Assembly: GCF_003635115.1 (NCBI RefSeq)
Contig: NZ_RBXJ01000001.1
Coordinates: 1,426,001 to 1,490,000 of the forward strand
DNA length: 64,000 bases
Source of the DNA: Microbacterium sp. AG1240
GTDB lineage: Bacteria > Actinomycetota > Actinomycetes > Actinomycetales > Microbacteriaceae
Direction: 5' to 3'
Under the pieces are notes generated by a model. It worked only from the letters and a program-made list of their open reading frames with translations, did not search any database and was not told the DNA's origin. A program made the position numbers and the translations under genes. Positions 16,524 to 24,659 of this stretch are shown one piece after another (position 1 is the first letter of the stretch; each line of letters opens with the position of its first letter).

Positions 16524-17237
16524 ATGCTGATCGCGTACGTGGACGAGTCCTACACACAGGACTTCTACTTCATCGGCGCTGCCGTGACGACACAGGAGAA
16601 GTGGGAGCAGCTCGAGCACGGCTACGCCGCTCTCAGGGAGCAGATAGCCGCGGATCACGGGGTACCGGCGGATGTCGAGTTCCACGGGCACGAGCTGATG
16701 GGCGGCGCCGGCGAGTGGGCTCCTCTGCGGGGGAAGCATCGTGAGGCGGCGGGCATCTACGCGGCCGCGCTGCGCATCGCGCAGGAGGCCGAAGTCCGCT
16801 ACCTGTTCCGGGGCGTGGACGTGAAGCGGCTGAACGCCCGGTACCGGTACCCGGAGCAGCCGCACAAGGTCGTGTTGCAGCACCTGCTCGAGCGGGTGAA
16901 TGAGTACCGCCGTGACGTCTTCTCCTTCGATACCGAGGAGGTAATCGTCGTAGCCGACGAGATCGCGACGCAGGAGGAGCACCGGCGGCAGTTCGAGAGC
17001 TACCGGTCACTGGGCACGCCGGGCTACCTGACGAGCCGCCTTGACCAGATTTCCTCTCCGATCCAGTTCGCGTCCTCGAGGAACGCTGCCGGGGTGCAGG
17101 CGGCCGACCTCGCGATCTACTTGCACCGGCGTCGGCAGACGGTGACGAAGACGCACCCGAAGTCCGCGGCGACGATGGCGCGCCTGGGCGGTCTGATCGC
17201 CGCGTCGACGTCGCACGACTGGATCTGGACGCCTTAA
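16524..17237 (+). CDS. DUF3800 domain protein, second copy
   Basis: 237 aa starting MLIAYVDESYTQDFYFIGAA, the typical DUF3800 opening with the acidic DES motif. The C-terminal NAAGVQAADLAIYLHRR carries the conserved Q and AD. VIVVADE near residue 140 supplies another acidic strand. The reaction is unknown, though an RNase H-like nuclease fold is predicted for the family. It is shorter than the DUF3800 protein at 888 and not a close copy. It faces the arsenic gene cluster tail to tail across a terminator. Confidence 0.7.
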   Translation: MLIAYVDESYTQDFYFIGAAVTTQEKWEQLEHGYAALREQIAADHGVPADVEFHGHELMGGAGEWAPLRGKHREAAGIYAAALRIAQEAEVRYLFRGVDVKRLNARYRYPEQPHKVVLQHLLERVNEYRRDVFSFDTEEVIVVADEIATQEEHRRQFESYRSLGTPGYLTSRLDQISSPIQFASSRNAAGVQAADLAIYLHRRRQTVTKTHPKSAATMARLGGLIAASTSHDWIWTP

Positions 17238-17240
17238 AAA

Positions 17241-17268
17241 CTAAGACCCCACCGAGGCGGGGTCTTAG
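17241..17268 (-). terminator. Terminator, minus strand
   Basis: CTAAGACCCC pairs with GGGGTCTTAG across an 8-base loop. On the minus strand it is followed by TTTTT, so it ends the flavoprotein/acetyltransferase transcript; it may also stop the DUF3800 gene. Confidence 0.8.
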
Positions 17269-17339
17269 GCTGGCAACGTTCCGGGAACCGGCCCGTTGTG
17301 ACGATCACGATACACGCGGATCCTGAACGAGTCACGGCC

Positions 17340-17834
17340 TCACGGGCGCCTTCGCTCGATCAGGATCGTGTCGCGCCACCGACCAGCCTCCGGCCCGTAC
17401 GTCATCTGCGCGATGCGCTCCCGAATACCCACGCGCCGGAATCCCGCGCGATCGTGGAGGGTGAGACTGGCGGTGTTCTCGGGGAAGATGCTCGACTGGA
17501 TCGTCCACAGGTTTGCGTCGTCCGCTGCACTGATGAGCGCGGCGAGCAGGATCGAACCGACGCCGCGGCCGCGTGCGGCGGCGGCGATATAGACGGAGTG
17601 CTCGACCACACCCCGGTAGACGGGTCGGGTCGAGCCCTTCGACAACGCAGCCCAGCCGAAGATCTGCTCCCCGTCGACGGCGACCAGGCGCCCGACGTCG
17701 AGCTTGCCCGCGTCGAACGCCTCCCACGTGGGCGGTTCGGCCTCGAAGGTGGCGTGCCCGGTCGTGATCCCGTCCCGGTAGATCGTCTCGACCGCCGCCC
17801 AGTCCTCGGGGGTCATCGCCCGGATCTCGGTCAT
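17340..17834 (-). CDS. GNAT acetyltransferase, ArsN/phosphinothricin type
   Basis: 164 aa. The GNAT core has the acetyl-CoA loop AARGRGVGSILLAALI and the C-terminal NTASLTLHDRAGFRRVGI block typical of phosphinothricin N-acetyltransferases. ArsN1 proteins of this type, found in ars operons, acetylate arsinothricin and phosphinothricin and so detoxify the organoarsenical antibiotic. It overlaps the flavoprotein gene by 4 bp (ATGA) and lies in the arsenic cluster, so ArsN1 is the best reading; a general amino-acid acetyltransferase remains possible. Confidence 0.75.
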   Translation of the reverse strand: MTEIRAMTPEDWAAVETIYRDGITTGHATFEAEPPTWEAFDAGKLDVGRLVAVDGEQIFGWAALSKGSTRPVYRGVVEHSVYIAAAARGRGVGSILLAALISAADDANLWTIQSSIFPENTASLTLHDRAGFRRVGIRERIAQMTYGPEAGRWRDTILIERRRP

Positions 17835-19150
17835 GCGCAGCAGCTTCCTCCGGCGGATCCGATGTCGGTGGAGCAGACGCCGGTTTCAGGGAGCACGAGC
17901 TGCACGCGCCGAGCGGCGGCGTGATCGCCGGCGAGCTCGTCCGCGATGGAGCGGACCTGCTCGTAGCCGGTGACGAGCAGGAAGGTCGGCGCCCTGCCGT
18001 ACGACTTCATCCCCGCGATGTAGAAGTTCGGCTCGGGGTGGGCGAGTTCCGCGACGCCGTGGGGGTCGACGGTGCCGCAGGAGTGCAGGTTCGGGTCGAT
18101 CAGCGTCGCCAGAGCGCGGGGCGCTTCCACGATCTCGTCCAGGGAGACGCGGATCTCGCGCAGCATGTCGAGGTCGGGCCGGAACCCGGTGGCCTGCACC
18201 ACGACATCGACTTCCACGCTCTCGCGCTCCTTCCGCCGCCGCCCCATCACCGTGACACCGCCGGAGGGGGTCTTCTCGAGGCGGTCGATTTCGAAGCGGT
18301 CCAGGAGAGTGATCGCGCCGTCGCGGACGAGCTGGTGCACGGTGCCGCCGAGCTTGCCGCGCTCTTCGAGTTCGTCATCGCCCGAGCCGAGGACGCGCAG
18401 CGGGCTCGTGCCACGAATCGCCCACGTGATCCTCGTATCCGGTTCCTCGCGGGCGAGACGGGCGAGCTTGATCAGAGTGTTCGCCGCGGAGTGGCCGGCG
18501 CCGACGACGAGGACGCTCTTCCCGGCGAACCGGGCACGCTCGGCGCCGAGCACGTCCGGCAGTGCGTGACTAAGGTGCTCCGCGACATCGAGGACACCGA
18601 TTGGGTCAAGGCCCGCGGAGGCAAGCGCGTTGGGGGTCGAGTAGGTGCCGGAGGTGTCGATGACCGCGCGGGCGGTGACGTCGACGGCGCCCTCCGGAGT
18701 GTCCAGGCGCAGCAGGAACGGGGTCGCAGCGCGGCCGGTGGAGCGGGTGCGATCCATGCCCTCACGAGAGACGGCGGTGACGCGGGAGCGGTAGCGGATG
18801 ACCGGGGCGAGCTGCGGGGTCGCGGCGAGGGGTGCGAGGTAGTCGCGGACGAGATCGTGCCCGGTGGGCAGTTTCTTCGAGGCGGGCGCCTCCCAGCCGG
18901 CGGCGTCGAGCAGGCGCCCGGCAGCGGAATCGACCAGGAACTCCCACGGGGAGAACAGGCGGGTGTGGCCCCACTGCTGCACCGCGGCTCCGGCGCTCTC
19001 GCCAGCCTCGTAGACGATGACATCGAGCCCGCGCTCGAGCAGCTGCGCGGCAGCGGCGAGACCAACGGGCCCTGCGCCGATGACGGCGACGGGCAGGCCG
19101 GTGAGGCGGCGCTCGTCGGTGCGGGGCGGGACGGTCAGCAGCATGGTCAT
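17831..19150 (-). CDS. FAD-dependent oxidoreductase of the ars cluster
   Basis: 439 aa flavoprotein. The first dinucleotide fold is PVAVIGAGPVGLAAAAQLLE; a second one, SVLVVGAGHSAANTLIKLA, lies near the middle, as in flavin monooxygenase-like and thioredoxin-reductase-like enzymes. VVVQATGFRPD is the usual ATG motif. The C-terminus has a cysteine cluster, GVCSTDIGSAGGSCCA, that could bind arsenite or act as a redox pair. ATG 19150 follows GAGGAG by a proper gap. Comparable oxidoreductases (ArsO-like) occur in actinobacterial ars islands; the reaction is not established. It is divergent from arsR. Confidence 0.75.
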   Translation of the reverse strand: MTMLLTVPPRTDERRLTGLPVAVIGAGPVGLAAAAQLLERGLDVIVYEAGESAGAAVQQWGHTRLFSPWEFLVDSAAGRLLDAAGWEAPASKKLPTGHDLVRDYLAPLAATPQLAPVIRYRSRVTAVSREGMDRTRSTGRAATPFLLRLDTPEGAVDVTARAVIDTSGTYSTPNALASAGLDPIGVLDVAEHLSHALPDVLGAERARFAGKSVLVVGAGHSAANTLIKLARLAREEPDTRITWAIRGTSPLRVLGSGDDELEERGKLGGTVHQLVRDGAITLLDRFEIDRLEKTPSGGVTVMGRRRKERESVEVDVVVQATGFRPDLDMLREIRVSLDEIVEAPRALATLIDPNLHSCGTVDPHGVAELAHPEPNFYIAGMKSYGRAPTFLLVTGYEQVRSIADELAGDHAAARRVQLVLPETGVCSTDIGSAGGSCCA

Positions 19151-19167
19151 CAGGTGCACTCCTCAAC

Positions 19168-19220
19168 ATCGACGGTCATCAATGGACCGAGTCTGCCCCG
19201 CTATATCGATGACTGTCAAT
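19168..19220. promoter_or_regulatory. Candidate ArsR operators in the divergent promoter
   Basis: ATCGACGGTCATCAAT (19168-19183) and ATCGATGACTGTCAAT (19205-19220) are inverted relative to each other, with 13 of 16 positions matching. They lie between the flavoprotein and arsR starts. This pattern suits ArsR control of both transcripts. Confidence 0.5.
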
Positions 19221-19238
19221 GTATGGGAGGGTGGAGGC

Positions 19239-19589
19239 ATGGCGACGATCGAGCTGACTCTCACCGCGGCGGCGGCCGCGTGCTGCGCGCCGCTCACGCG
19301 CGAGCCGCTGAGCGCCGAGGGCGCCGAACTGCTGGCGCGGGCACTGAAGGCGATGGCGGATCCGGCGAGGCTGCGCCTGGTGTCGATCGTCGCGTCCAGC
19401 GCATCCGGTGAGGTGTGTGTCTGCGACTTCACCGAGCCGGTCGGGCTGAGTCAGCCGACCGTGTCGCACCACTTAAAGATCCTCGTGGACGCCGGGATCC
19501 TGCACCGCGAGAAGCGCGGCACGTGGGCCTACTTCTCCCTCGTCCCCGGCGCGCTCGATTCCCTCGCGGGGATGCTCACTCGCGTCTGA
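19239..19589 (+). CDS. arsR: ArsR-family arsenic-responsive repressor
   Basis: 116 aa winged-helix repressor. It starts at ATG 19239 after GGAGGGTGGAGG; the frame is open upstream. The recognition helix is PVGLSQPTVSHHLKIL and the wing REKRGTWAYFSL. The DNA-binding region carries EVCVCDF, the Cys pair that binds As(III) in ArsR, and the N-terminus has an extra vicinal Cys pair (AACCAPL), suggesting a third thiolate ligand. It should repress itself and the divergent flavoprotein operon until arsenite binds. Confidence 0.88.
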   Translation: MATIELTLTAAAAACCAPLTREPLSAEGAELLARALKAMADPARLRLVSIVASSASGEVCVCDFTEPVGLSQPTVSHHLKILVDAGILHREKRGTWAYFSLVPGALDSLAGMLTRV

Positions 19590-19609
19590 CGCTAACCGTC
19601 CACGACGCC

Positions 19610-19639
19610 CCCTCCCTCCGCGCACAGGCGGAAGGAGGG
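19610..19639. terminator. Bidirectional terminator between arsR and trxB
   Basis: CCCTCCCTCCGC (19610-19621) pairs with GCGGAAGGAGGG (19628-19639) with one mismatch and a 6-base loop, between two convergent genes. Confidence 0.65.
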
Positions 19640-19648
19640 ATTCCCCGG

Positions 19649-20635
19649 CTAGCGAGTGAGGGCGTCGTCCAGTTCGGCGGTCTCCTGCTGGGCGTAGCTG
19701 GCGAGGCCGTTGGCGGCGAGGTAGTGCTCGGCGTCGGCGGAGGCTGCGCAGCCGGTGCCGGCGGCGGTGATCGCTTGGCGGTAGCGGTGGTCCACGAGGT
19801 CCCCGGCGGCGAAGACGCCGGGGAGGTTCGTCTCGGTGGTGGGTGAGGAGACGCGGACGTAGTTGTCGGCGTCGACGTCGACCTGGCCGAGGACGAGCTC
19901 GGAGCGGGGGTCGTGGCCGATCGCGATGAACAGGCCCGTCGCGGCCAGCTCCGACTCCTCACCGGTGACGGTGTTCCGCAAGCGCAGCCCCGTCAGCCGG
20001 TCGGTGCCGACCGCTTCGGTGACCTCGGTGTCCCAGAGGACGCGGATCTTGGGGTTGGCGAGGGCGCGGTCCTGCATGATCTTCGACGCGCGCAGGAAGT
20101 CGCGGCGGTGGATGAGGGTCACGCTGTCCGCGAAGCGGGTGAGGAACATTGCCTCCTCGAGAGCGGAGTCGCCGCCGCCGACGACGGCGATGTCCTGGCC
20201 CTTGAAGAAGAACCCGTCGCAGGTCGCGCACCAGGACACTCCGTGTCCGGTGAGGTGCTGCTCGCCGGGGATGCCGAGCTTGCGGTAGGCGGAGCCCATT
20301 GCCAGGACGACGGTGTGCGCCTGGTAGGTGTCGCCGTAGCCGGTGGTGATGGTCTTGACCGGGCCGGTGAGCCCAAGTGCGGTGGCGTCGTCGTAGATGA
20401 TGCGGGCGCCGAAGCGTTCGGCCTGGGCGCGCATGTTCTCCATCAGGTCCGGGCCCATGATGCCGGTGGGGAAGCCGGGGAAGTTCTCGACCTCGGTGGT
20501 GTTGACCAGGGCGCCGCCGGCTTCGACGGCGCTGGTGAGCACGATCGGGTTCAGGCCGGCGCGGGCGAGGTAGATGGCGGCGGTGTAGCCGGCGGGGCCG
20601 GATCCGACGACGACGACGTTCTCGATGCCGCTCAT
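19649..20635 (-). CDS. trxB: Thioredoxin reductase
   Basis: 328 aa, normal TrxB length. The FAD fold is [19 protein letters not shown], the redox-active disulphide WCATCDG lies near residue 140, the NADPH fold is [14 protein letters not shown] and the C-terminal FAD contact is [10 protein letters not shown]. It transfers electrons from NADPH to thioredoxin. It lies directly after arsC genes (ATGA overlap with the upstream one), and the LMW-phosphatase-type arsenate reductases depend on thioredoxin or mycothiol. It is therefore probably a dedicated electron supply for arsenate reduction. Confidence 0.92.
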   Translation of the reverse strand: MSGIENVVVVGSGPAGYTAAIYLARAGLNPIVLTSAVEAGGALVNTTEVENFPGFPTGIMGPDLMENMRAQAERFGARIIYDDATALGLTGPVKTITTGYGDTYQAHTVVLAMGSAYRKLGIPGEQHLTGHGVSWCATCDGFFFKGQDIAVVGGGDSALEEAMFLTRFADSVTLIHRRDFLRASKIMQDRALANPKIRVLWDTEVTEAVGTDRLTGLRLRNTVTGEESELAATGLFIAIGHDPRSELVLGQVDVDADNYVRVSSPTTETNLPGVFAAGDLVDHRYRQAITAAGTGCAASADAEHYLAANGLASYAQQETAELDDALTR

Positions 20636-21303
20636 GCGGAGGCTCCTTCGGGGGTGACGCCGAGGGTCGCGAGCATGGCCTCGACCTTGGTGGTGATCTG
20701 GTCGCGGATCGTGCGGACCTCTTCCAGCGGGAGACCGGCCGGGTCTGTGAGGTCCCAGTCCTGGTAGGTCTTGCCGGGGTAGATCGGGCAGGCGTCGCCG
20801 CAGCCCATCGTGACGACGACGTCCGCCGCCTGCACCACGTCGTCGGTCAGGGGCTTGGGGAACGCCTCGGCCACGTCGAGGCCGAGCTCGGTGATCGCCT
20901 CGACCACGGACGGGTTCAGTTCCGCGGCGGGCATGGACCCGGCGGAGCGGACGTGGACGCGGCCGCCAGCGAGGGCTGCGGTGATGACGGCCGCCATCTG
21001 GGAGCGGCCGGCATTCTGCTCGCAGATGAAGAGCACCTCGGGCACGTCGTGCGCGTACGCGCCCTTCGCTTGGGCGAGCGCGGTAAGGCGGTCGGTCGCG
21101 AAGCGGGCAGTCTGGCTGGCGAGGTGCGCCTTGACCTTCGAGGTGCGCAGCAGTCCCGTGTACGACTCGAGCACGTACCTCTCGACCGTTTCGGCCGCGA
21201 AGACTCCGGTGAACTTCTGGCTGAGTTCGTCGGCGAGCCGCGCCAGGTACGCCTCCGGGTATACGAGGCCGGGCATCTCCCGGCGGGCGCTGAAATCGAC
21301 CAT
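20632..21303 (-). CDS. arsC: Arsenate reductase with N-terminal helical domain
   Basis: 223 aa. Residues 1-85 are a three-helix domain ([35 protein letters not shown]) also seen in the fusion protein at 21790. Residues 86-223 are the LMW protein tyrosine phosphatase fold with the catalytic loop [13 protein letters not shown] and the [20 protein letters not shown] block, whose cysteines form the disulphide relay. It reduces arsenate to arsenite. It overlaps trxB by 4 bp and follows the shorter arsC by 2 bp. Confidence 0.9.
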   Translation of the reverse strand: MVDFSARREMPGLVYPEAYLARLADELSQKFTGVFAAETVERYVLESYTGLLRTSKVKAHLASQTARFATDRLTALAQAKGAYAHDVPEVLFICEQNAGRSQMAAVITAALAGGRVHVRSAGSMPAAELNPSVVEAITELGLDVAEAFPKPLTDDVVQAADVVVTMGCGDACPIYPGKTYQDWDLTDPAGLPLEEVRTIRDQITTKVEAMLATLGVTPEGASA

Positions 21304-21305
21304 CG

Positions 21306-21716
21306 TCAGACCTTCGCGGGCAGCAGCTCGGCGAGCAACGCCTCGACGCGGGCCTTGATGTCGTCGCGGATGGGACGCACCTCATCGAGCGACTTGCCTT
21401 TGGGGTCGGTGAGCGCCCAGTCCTCGTATCGCTTGCCGGGGAAGATCGGGCAGACGTCGCCACAGCCCATCGTGATGACGGCATCCGACTCGCGCACCTG
21501 ATCGGTGGTCATCAGCGTGGGGACGGCCTGGGAGATGTCGATGCCCTCCTCCGCCATCGCGGCGATCGCCATCGGGTTGATCTGGTCGCCGGGCTCGGAG
21601 CCGCCGGAGAGAACCTCGACGGAGCCGCCGGACAGGGCGCGCATGTATCCGGCGGCCATCTGGGAGCGCCCGGCGTTGTGGATGCAGACGAACAGGACGG
21701 TGGGCTTCTCGGTCAT
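21306..21716 (-). CDS. arsC: Arsenate reductase (LMW-phosphatase fold)
   Basis: 136 aa, a single-domain ArsC with the P-loop [13 protein letters not shown] near the N-terminus and [20 protein letters not shown] near residue 90. I start it at ATG 21716; the longer frame to 21755 runs through the presumed operator. It is first in the operon arsC-arsC-trxB, 30 bp downstream of an ATAGA-N6-TCTAT dyad. It converts As(V) to As(III) with thioredoxin-type electron donors. Confidence 0.9.
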   Translation of the reverse strand: MTEKPTVLFVCIHNAGRSQMAAGYMRALSGGSVEVLSGGSEPGDQINPMAIAAMAEEGIDISQAVPTLMTTDQVRESDAVITMGCGDVCPIFPGKRYEDWALTDPKGKSLDEVRPIRDDIKARVEALLAELLPAKV

Positions 21717-21745
21717 GAGTATTCCTTCCTCGGATACCTCAAACC

Positions 21746-21761
21746 ATAGACGCACATCTAT
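21746..21761. promoter_or_regulatory. ATAGA-N6-TCTAT operator upstream of arsC
   Basis: ATAGACGCACATCTAT, inside a wider imperfect dyad (AAACC...GGTTT). The same outer half-sites with the same 6-base spacer recur at 22694. It is probably bound by the ArsR domain of the fusion protein. Confidence 0.55.
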
Positions 21762-21789
21762 TGGTTTGGCTAGCAGGCCCGCTCGAGGT

Positions 21790-22695
21790 TCACGCCGCGT
21801 TCACTTCAAGCGTCGCGAGAAGGGCGCGCACCCGCGCGTCGATGTCGTCGCGGATCTCTCGCACGCGCGTCAGGGGCCGGCCCACGGGGTCTTCGAGGTC
21901 CCAGTCGAGGTAGCTGCGGCCGGGGTAGATCGGGCAGGCATCGCCGCAGCCCATTGTGATCACGACGTCGGACGCGCGCACCACCTCGTCGGTCAGCGGC
22001 TTGGGGTATTCCCCGCCGACCGGCACCCCAATCTCATCCAGTGCCGTGATGATGACAGCGCGCACCGCGTCGGCCGGGTCGGAGCCGGCGGTGCGCACAC
22101 GCACTCGGTCGCCGGCGAGGTGGCGGAGGATCGCGGCGGCGAGTTGGGAGCGGCCGGCGTTCTGCACGCATACGAATAGCACCTCTGGAGCGCCGCCCTC
22201 ACGAGTGGGATCCGAGGAGGCGCGCAACGCGTCCAGGCGGTCGGCGGCGAAGCGTGACGTCAACGAGGGCAGGAGTCGGGTCGGGTGCGCACGCTCCGCC
22301 AGGAGGTCGCGGCTCTCGCGCACGTAGCGTTCGACGGTCTCCGGAGAGAAGGTGCCGGCGAACCGGATCGAGAGGTCCGCGACGATCCGCTCGAGGACAT
22401 CGCCGTCGACGGGCGCGTCCTCGGGCGGGAGGCGGAGGTAATCGCTCACCCGGTCGAGTTGATCCGGGGCGATCGAGTACCAGACGGTCCGCCCCTCCGG
22501 CTGGCGCACCAGAAGGCCCTCCGCTGCGAGGGCGCGCACGTGATGGCTGACGGTGGGCTGGCGCAGCTCGAGCGCCTCGGCCATCTTGCCGACGAGCTGG
22601 CGCCCGTCCGGGCTGTCGAGGATCATCGACGCGATCCGCGCCCGGGTGGGATCCGCGAGCAACCGCAGGGCAGTGGTCGAACCGACGGAATCCAT
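21790..22695 (-). CDS. ArsR-ArsC fusion: repressor plus arsenate reductase
   Basis: 301 aa with three parts. Residues 1-90 are an ArsR winged helix (LRLLADPTRARIASMIL, ELRQPTVSHHVRALAAEGLL). Residues 90-165 are the three-helix domain also seen in the 223-aa ArsC. Residues 166-301 are an LMW-phosphatase ArsC with FVCVQNAGRSQLA and [21 protein letters not shown] see no ArsR-type Cys pair in the HTH. The start ATG 22695 lies inside an ATAGA-N6-TCTAT dyad, so the protein probably autoregulates. It is divergent from the aquaglyceroporin by 28 bp. Sensor and enzyme in one chain suggest repression tied to arsenate reduction; that is inference. Confidence 0.85.
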   Translation of the reverse strand: MDSVGSTTALRLLADPTRARIASMILDSPDGRQLVGKMAEALELRQPTVSHHVRALAAEGLLVRQPEGRTVWYSIAPDQLDRVSDYLRLPPEDAPVDGDVLERIVADLSIRFAGTFSPETVERYVRESRDLLAERAHPTRLLPSLTSRFAADRLDALRASSDPTREGGAPEVLFVCVQNAGRSQLAAAILRHLAGDRVRVRTAGSDPADAVRAVIITALDEIGVPVGGEYPKPLTDEVVRASDVVITMGCGDACPIYPGRSYLDWDLEDPVGRPLTRVREIRDDIDARVRALLATLEVNAA

Positions 22696-22709
22696 AGATG
22701 CAAGTCTAT
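22694..22709. promoter_or_regulatory. ATAGA-N6-TCTAT operator between fusion gene and aqpS
   Basis: ATAGATGCAAGTCTAT overlaps the start codon of the ArsR-ArsC gene and lies 14 bp before the start of the channel gene, so binding would shut both divergent promoters. Confidence 0.55.
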
Positions 22710-22723
22710 GCGATGCTAGGCGC

Positions 22724-23407
22724 GTGACCCCCGCCCCCTCCGCCCTCCTCCGCCGTGTCGCCGCCGAATTGGTCGGCTCCGCCGCCCTCGCCGCGATGGT
22801 CGTCGGCTCCGGCATAGCCGCGACTGGCCTGTCCGACGACGTCGGGGTGCAGCTGCTCATCAACGCGATTGCGACCGTGTTCGGGCTCTTCGTGCTGATC
22901 ACGGTGCTGGGCCCGATCAGCGGGGCCCACTTCAACCCCGTCGTCTCTCTCGTCGACCTCGCCTTCGGGTACCGCAGCGCCCGCGACATCGCCCCGTACA
23001 TCGGCGCGCAGATCCTCGGCTGCATCATCGGCAGCGTCCTCGCGAACATCATGTTCGACCTCCCGCCCGTCGCGATCAGCACCATGGACCGCATCACCCC
23101 GGGGCACCTGGTCGCGGAGGTCGTCGCGACCGCCGGCCTGGTCGCCGTGATCTTCGTCCTCGCCCGCACCGGCCGCTCCGTCTGGGCCGCCGGCGCCGTC
23201 GCCGCCTACATCGGCTCCGCGTACTTCTTCACCAGCTCCACGAGCTTCGCGAACCCTGCGATCACGATCGGCCGGATGTTCTCGGACACCTTCGCGGGCA
23301 TCGCGCCAGGATCCGCGCCGCTGTTCATCGCCGCGCAGCTGGTCGGCGCTGCCCTGGGCTGGGCGGGCGTCCGACTCCTGGCTCCCCGCCACCTCCCCGC
23401 ACCCTGA
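22724..23407 (+). CDS. aqpS: Aquaglyceroporin of the MIP family (AqpS-like)
   Basis: 227 aa, six membrane helices and the two half-helix motifs: HFNPVVS (NPV at 71-73) and FANPAITIGR (NPA at 177-179). The NPV variant and wide-pore residues suit glyceroporins that conduct As(OH)3. In Sinorhizobium meliloti, AqpS with ArsC confers resistance by letting arsenite flow out. No ArsB or Acr3 pump is in the cluster, so this channel probably serves as the exit. GTG 22724 is chosen because the operator lies just upstream. Confidence 0.85.
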   Translation: MTPAPSALLRRVAAELVGSAALAAMVVGSGIAATGLSDDVGVQLLINAIATVFGLFVLITVLGPISGAHFNPVVSLVDLAFGYRSARDIAPYIGAQILGCIIGSVLANIMFDLPPVAISTMDRITPGHLVAEVVATAGLVAVIFVLARTGRSVWAAGAVAAYIGSAYFFTSSTSFANPAITIGRMFSDTFAGIAPGSAPLFIAAQLVGAALGWAGVRLLAPRHLPAP

Positions 23408-23492
23408 GCGGCGCGGTTCACGGGCCGTTCACCGCCGCTGAGCACACTCCTCCCGACCCCGACGACCACCGATCCGGAAGCAGCCTCCCCGT

Positions 23493-23879
23493 ATGAGCAC
23501 CCCCACCGTCCTCTTCCTCTGCAAGCACAACGCCGGCCGCTCCCAGCTCGGAGCCGGGCTCCTGGAGGTCATCGCCGGCGACCGCTTCACCGCCACCTCC
23601 GCCGGCATCACGCCAGCCGACAGCGTGAACCCGGCGATCGCCGCGACCGTCGCGGAGCTCGGCCTCGACATCAGCGGCCGCACCCCCCGCGCAGTCACCG
23701 CCGACGACATCGAGACCGCAGACATCGTCGTCGCGATGAAGCCCGGACTGCCGCTCCCCGCGACCCCGACGGGCCGCTACCTGGAGTGGTCCTTCCCCGA
23801 CCCGACCGACTGGAGTGCGGAGAACGTGCGACCTCTTCGCGAGGCTGTCGCCGCCCGGATCCGGGCCGAGCTGCTGTAA
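23493..23879 (+). CDS. Arsenate reductase-like LMW phosphatase
   Basis: 128 aa with the P-loop FLCKHNAGRSQLGAGLL near the N-terminus and DIVVAMKPGLPLPATPTGRYLEWSFPDPTDW later. Instead of the MGCGDxCP block of the other three copies it has MKPGLPLP, so the extra catalytic cysteine at that place is missing. The mechanism may then use mycothiol/mycoredoxin, or the protein may be a phosphatase. It is on the same strand as aqpS, 85 bp downstream. Confidence 0.75.
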   Translation: MSTPTVLFLCKHNAGRSQLGAGLLEVIAGDRFTATSAGITPADSVNPAIAATVAELGLDISGRTPRAVTADDIETADIVVAMKPGLPLPATPTGRYLEWSFPDPTDWSAENVRPLREAVAARIRAELL

Positions 23880-24045
23880 GCGCGACACGGAGCGACGTCA
23901 GAACACCGCCACGAAGCGCCGCAATTCACAGCAGGGCCCCGGCGGCAAAACGCTCAGCGCATGACCGCTCGATTTAGCCGAGGTCAGTACTGGCAGGACC
24001 GCAGGCGCGTCGCCGGATGACCTCGACTCGGCAGAGCTCGCAAGG

Positions 24046-24086
24046 GGCCCGGACACCGCTGGCGAGATAGCGAGGGTGTCCGGGCC
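24046..24086 (-). terminator. Terminator hairpin after the gene at 24099
   Basis: GGCCCGGACACC (24046-24057) pairs with GGTGTCCGGGCC (24075-24086) across a 17-base loop, 12 bp beyond a minus-strand stop codon. Confidence 0.65.
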
Positions 24087-24098
24087 TGTTCGGGGGTC

Positions 24099-24659
24099 TC
24101 AGCTATACGGTTCGAACCAGAGGTCGAAGCGGTAGTCCCTGAGGGTGTCGTAGCCGCCACCTTCCACCGCCGCGAGGGTTCCGAAGTAGAGCTGCTCGTA
24201 ATCTCCGTTACCGACGAGGTAGACGAACAGGTCATCGAAGAATTCCTCATCGAGCGGGATCTCCCAGCTCTGAGCAACGCCGAGGGCGTACTCCAGGATG
24301 ATGGCAAGCGCGAGCTCGTGAGCGACGCAGCGCGGTCCCTCCCAGCGCTGCTGCAGTTGCTTCGTTACCTCAGCCAGGGCGGTCTTGAACTCGCATTGGA
24401 AGGACTCGGTGTACCGGCCGCTGTAGACCGGAGGAAGCATGTCTCGCAAGAAATCGAGGTCTGCGGAGTAATCGTTCGCGAAGTCCGCTCCGACTGCGAT
24501 CAACGCGTAGAGGATCTCGTCGGCCGGGGCAGCGGGGACGGGGCTAGGACGGTCCGTGCCGCCGTGCTTGACGAAGTGGTCGATGCCACGGATACGAGCC
24601 GCCGCGGGCAGCATCATCTGATTGAAGTGTTCTGGGCTGTTGTCGTTGTAATCGGTCAT
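24099..24659 (-). CDS. Hypothetical protein
   Basis: 186 aa, acidic, largely helical, with no membrane segment and no recognised domain (ILYALIAVGADFANDYSADL, LVGNGDYEQLYFGTLAAVEG). It starts at ATG 24659 and ends before a good terminator. Its base composition is lower in GC than the arsenic genes to the left. It lies between the arsenic and Qat regions; proteins like this often ride with immunity or toxin genes, but nothing in the sequence proves it. Confidence 0.5.
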   Translation of the reverse strand: MTDYNDNSPEHFNQMMLPAAARIRGIDHFVKHGGTDRPSPVPAAPADEILYALIAVGADFANDYSADLDFLRDMLPPVYSGRYTESFQCEFKTALAEVTKQLQQRWEGPRCVAHELALAIILEYALGVAQSWEIPLDEEFFDDLFVYLVGNGDYEQLYFGTLAAVEGGGYDTLRDYRFDLWFEPYS

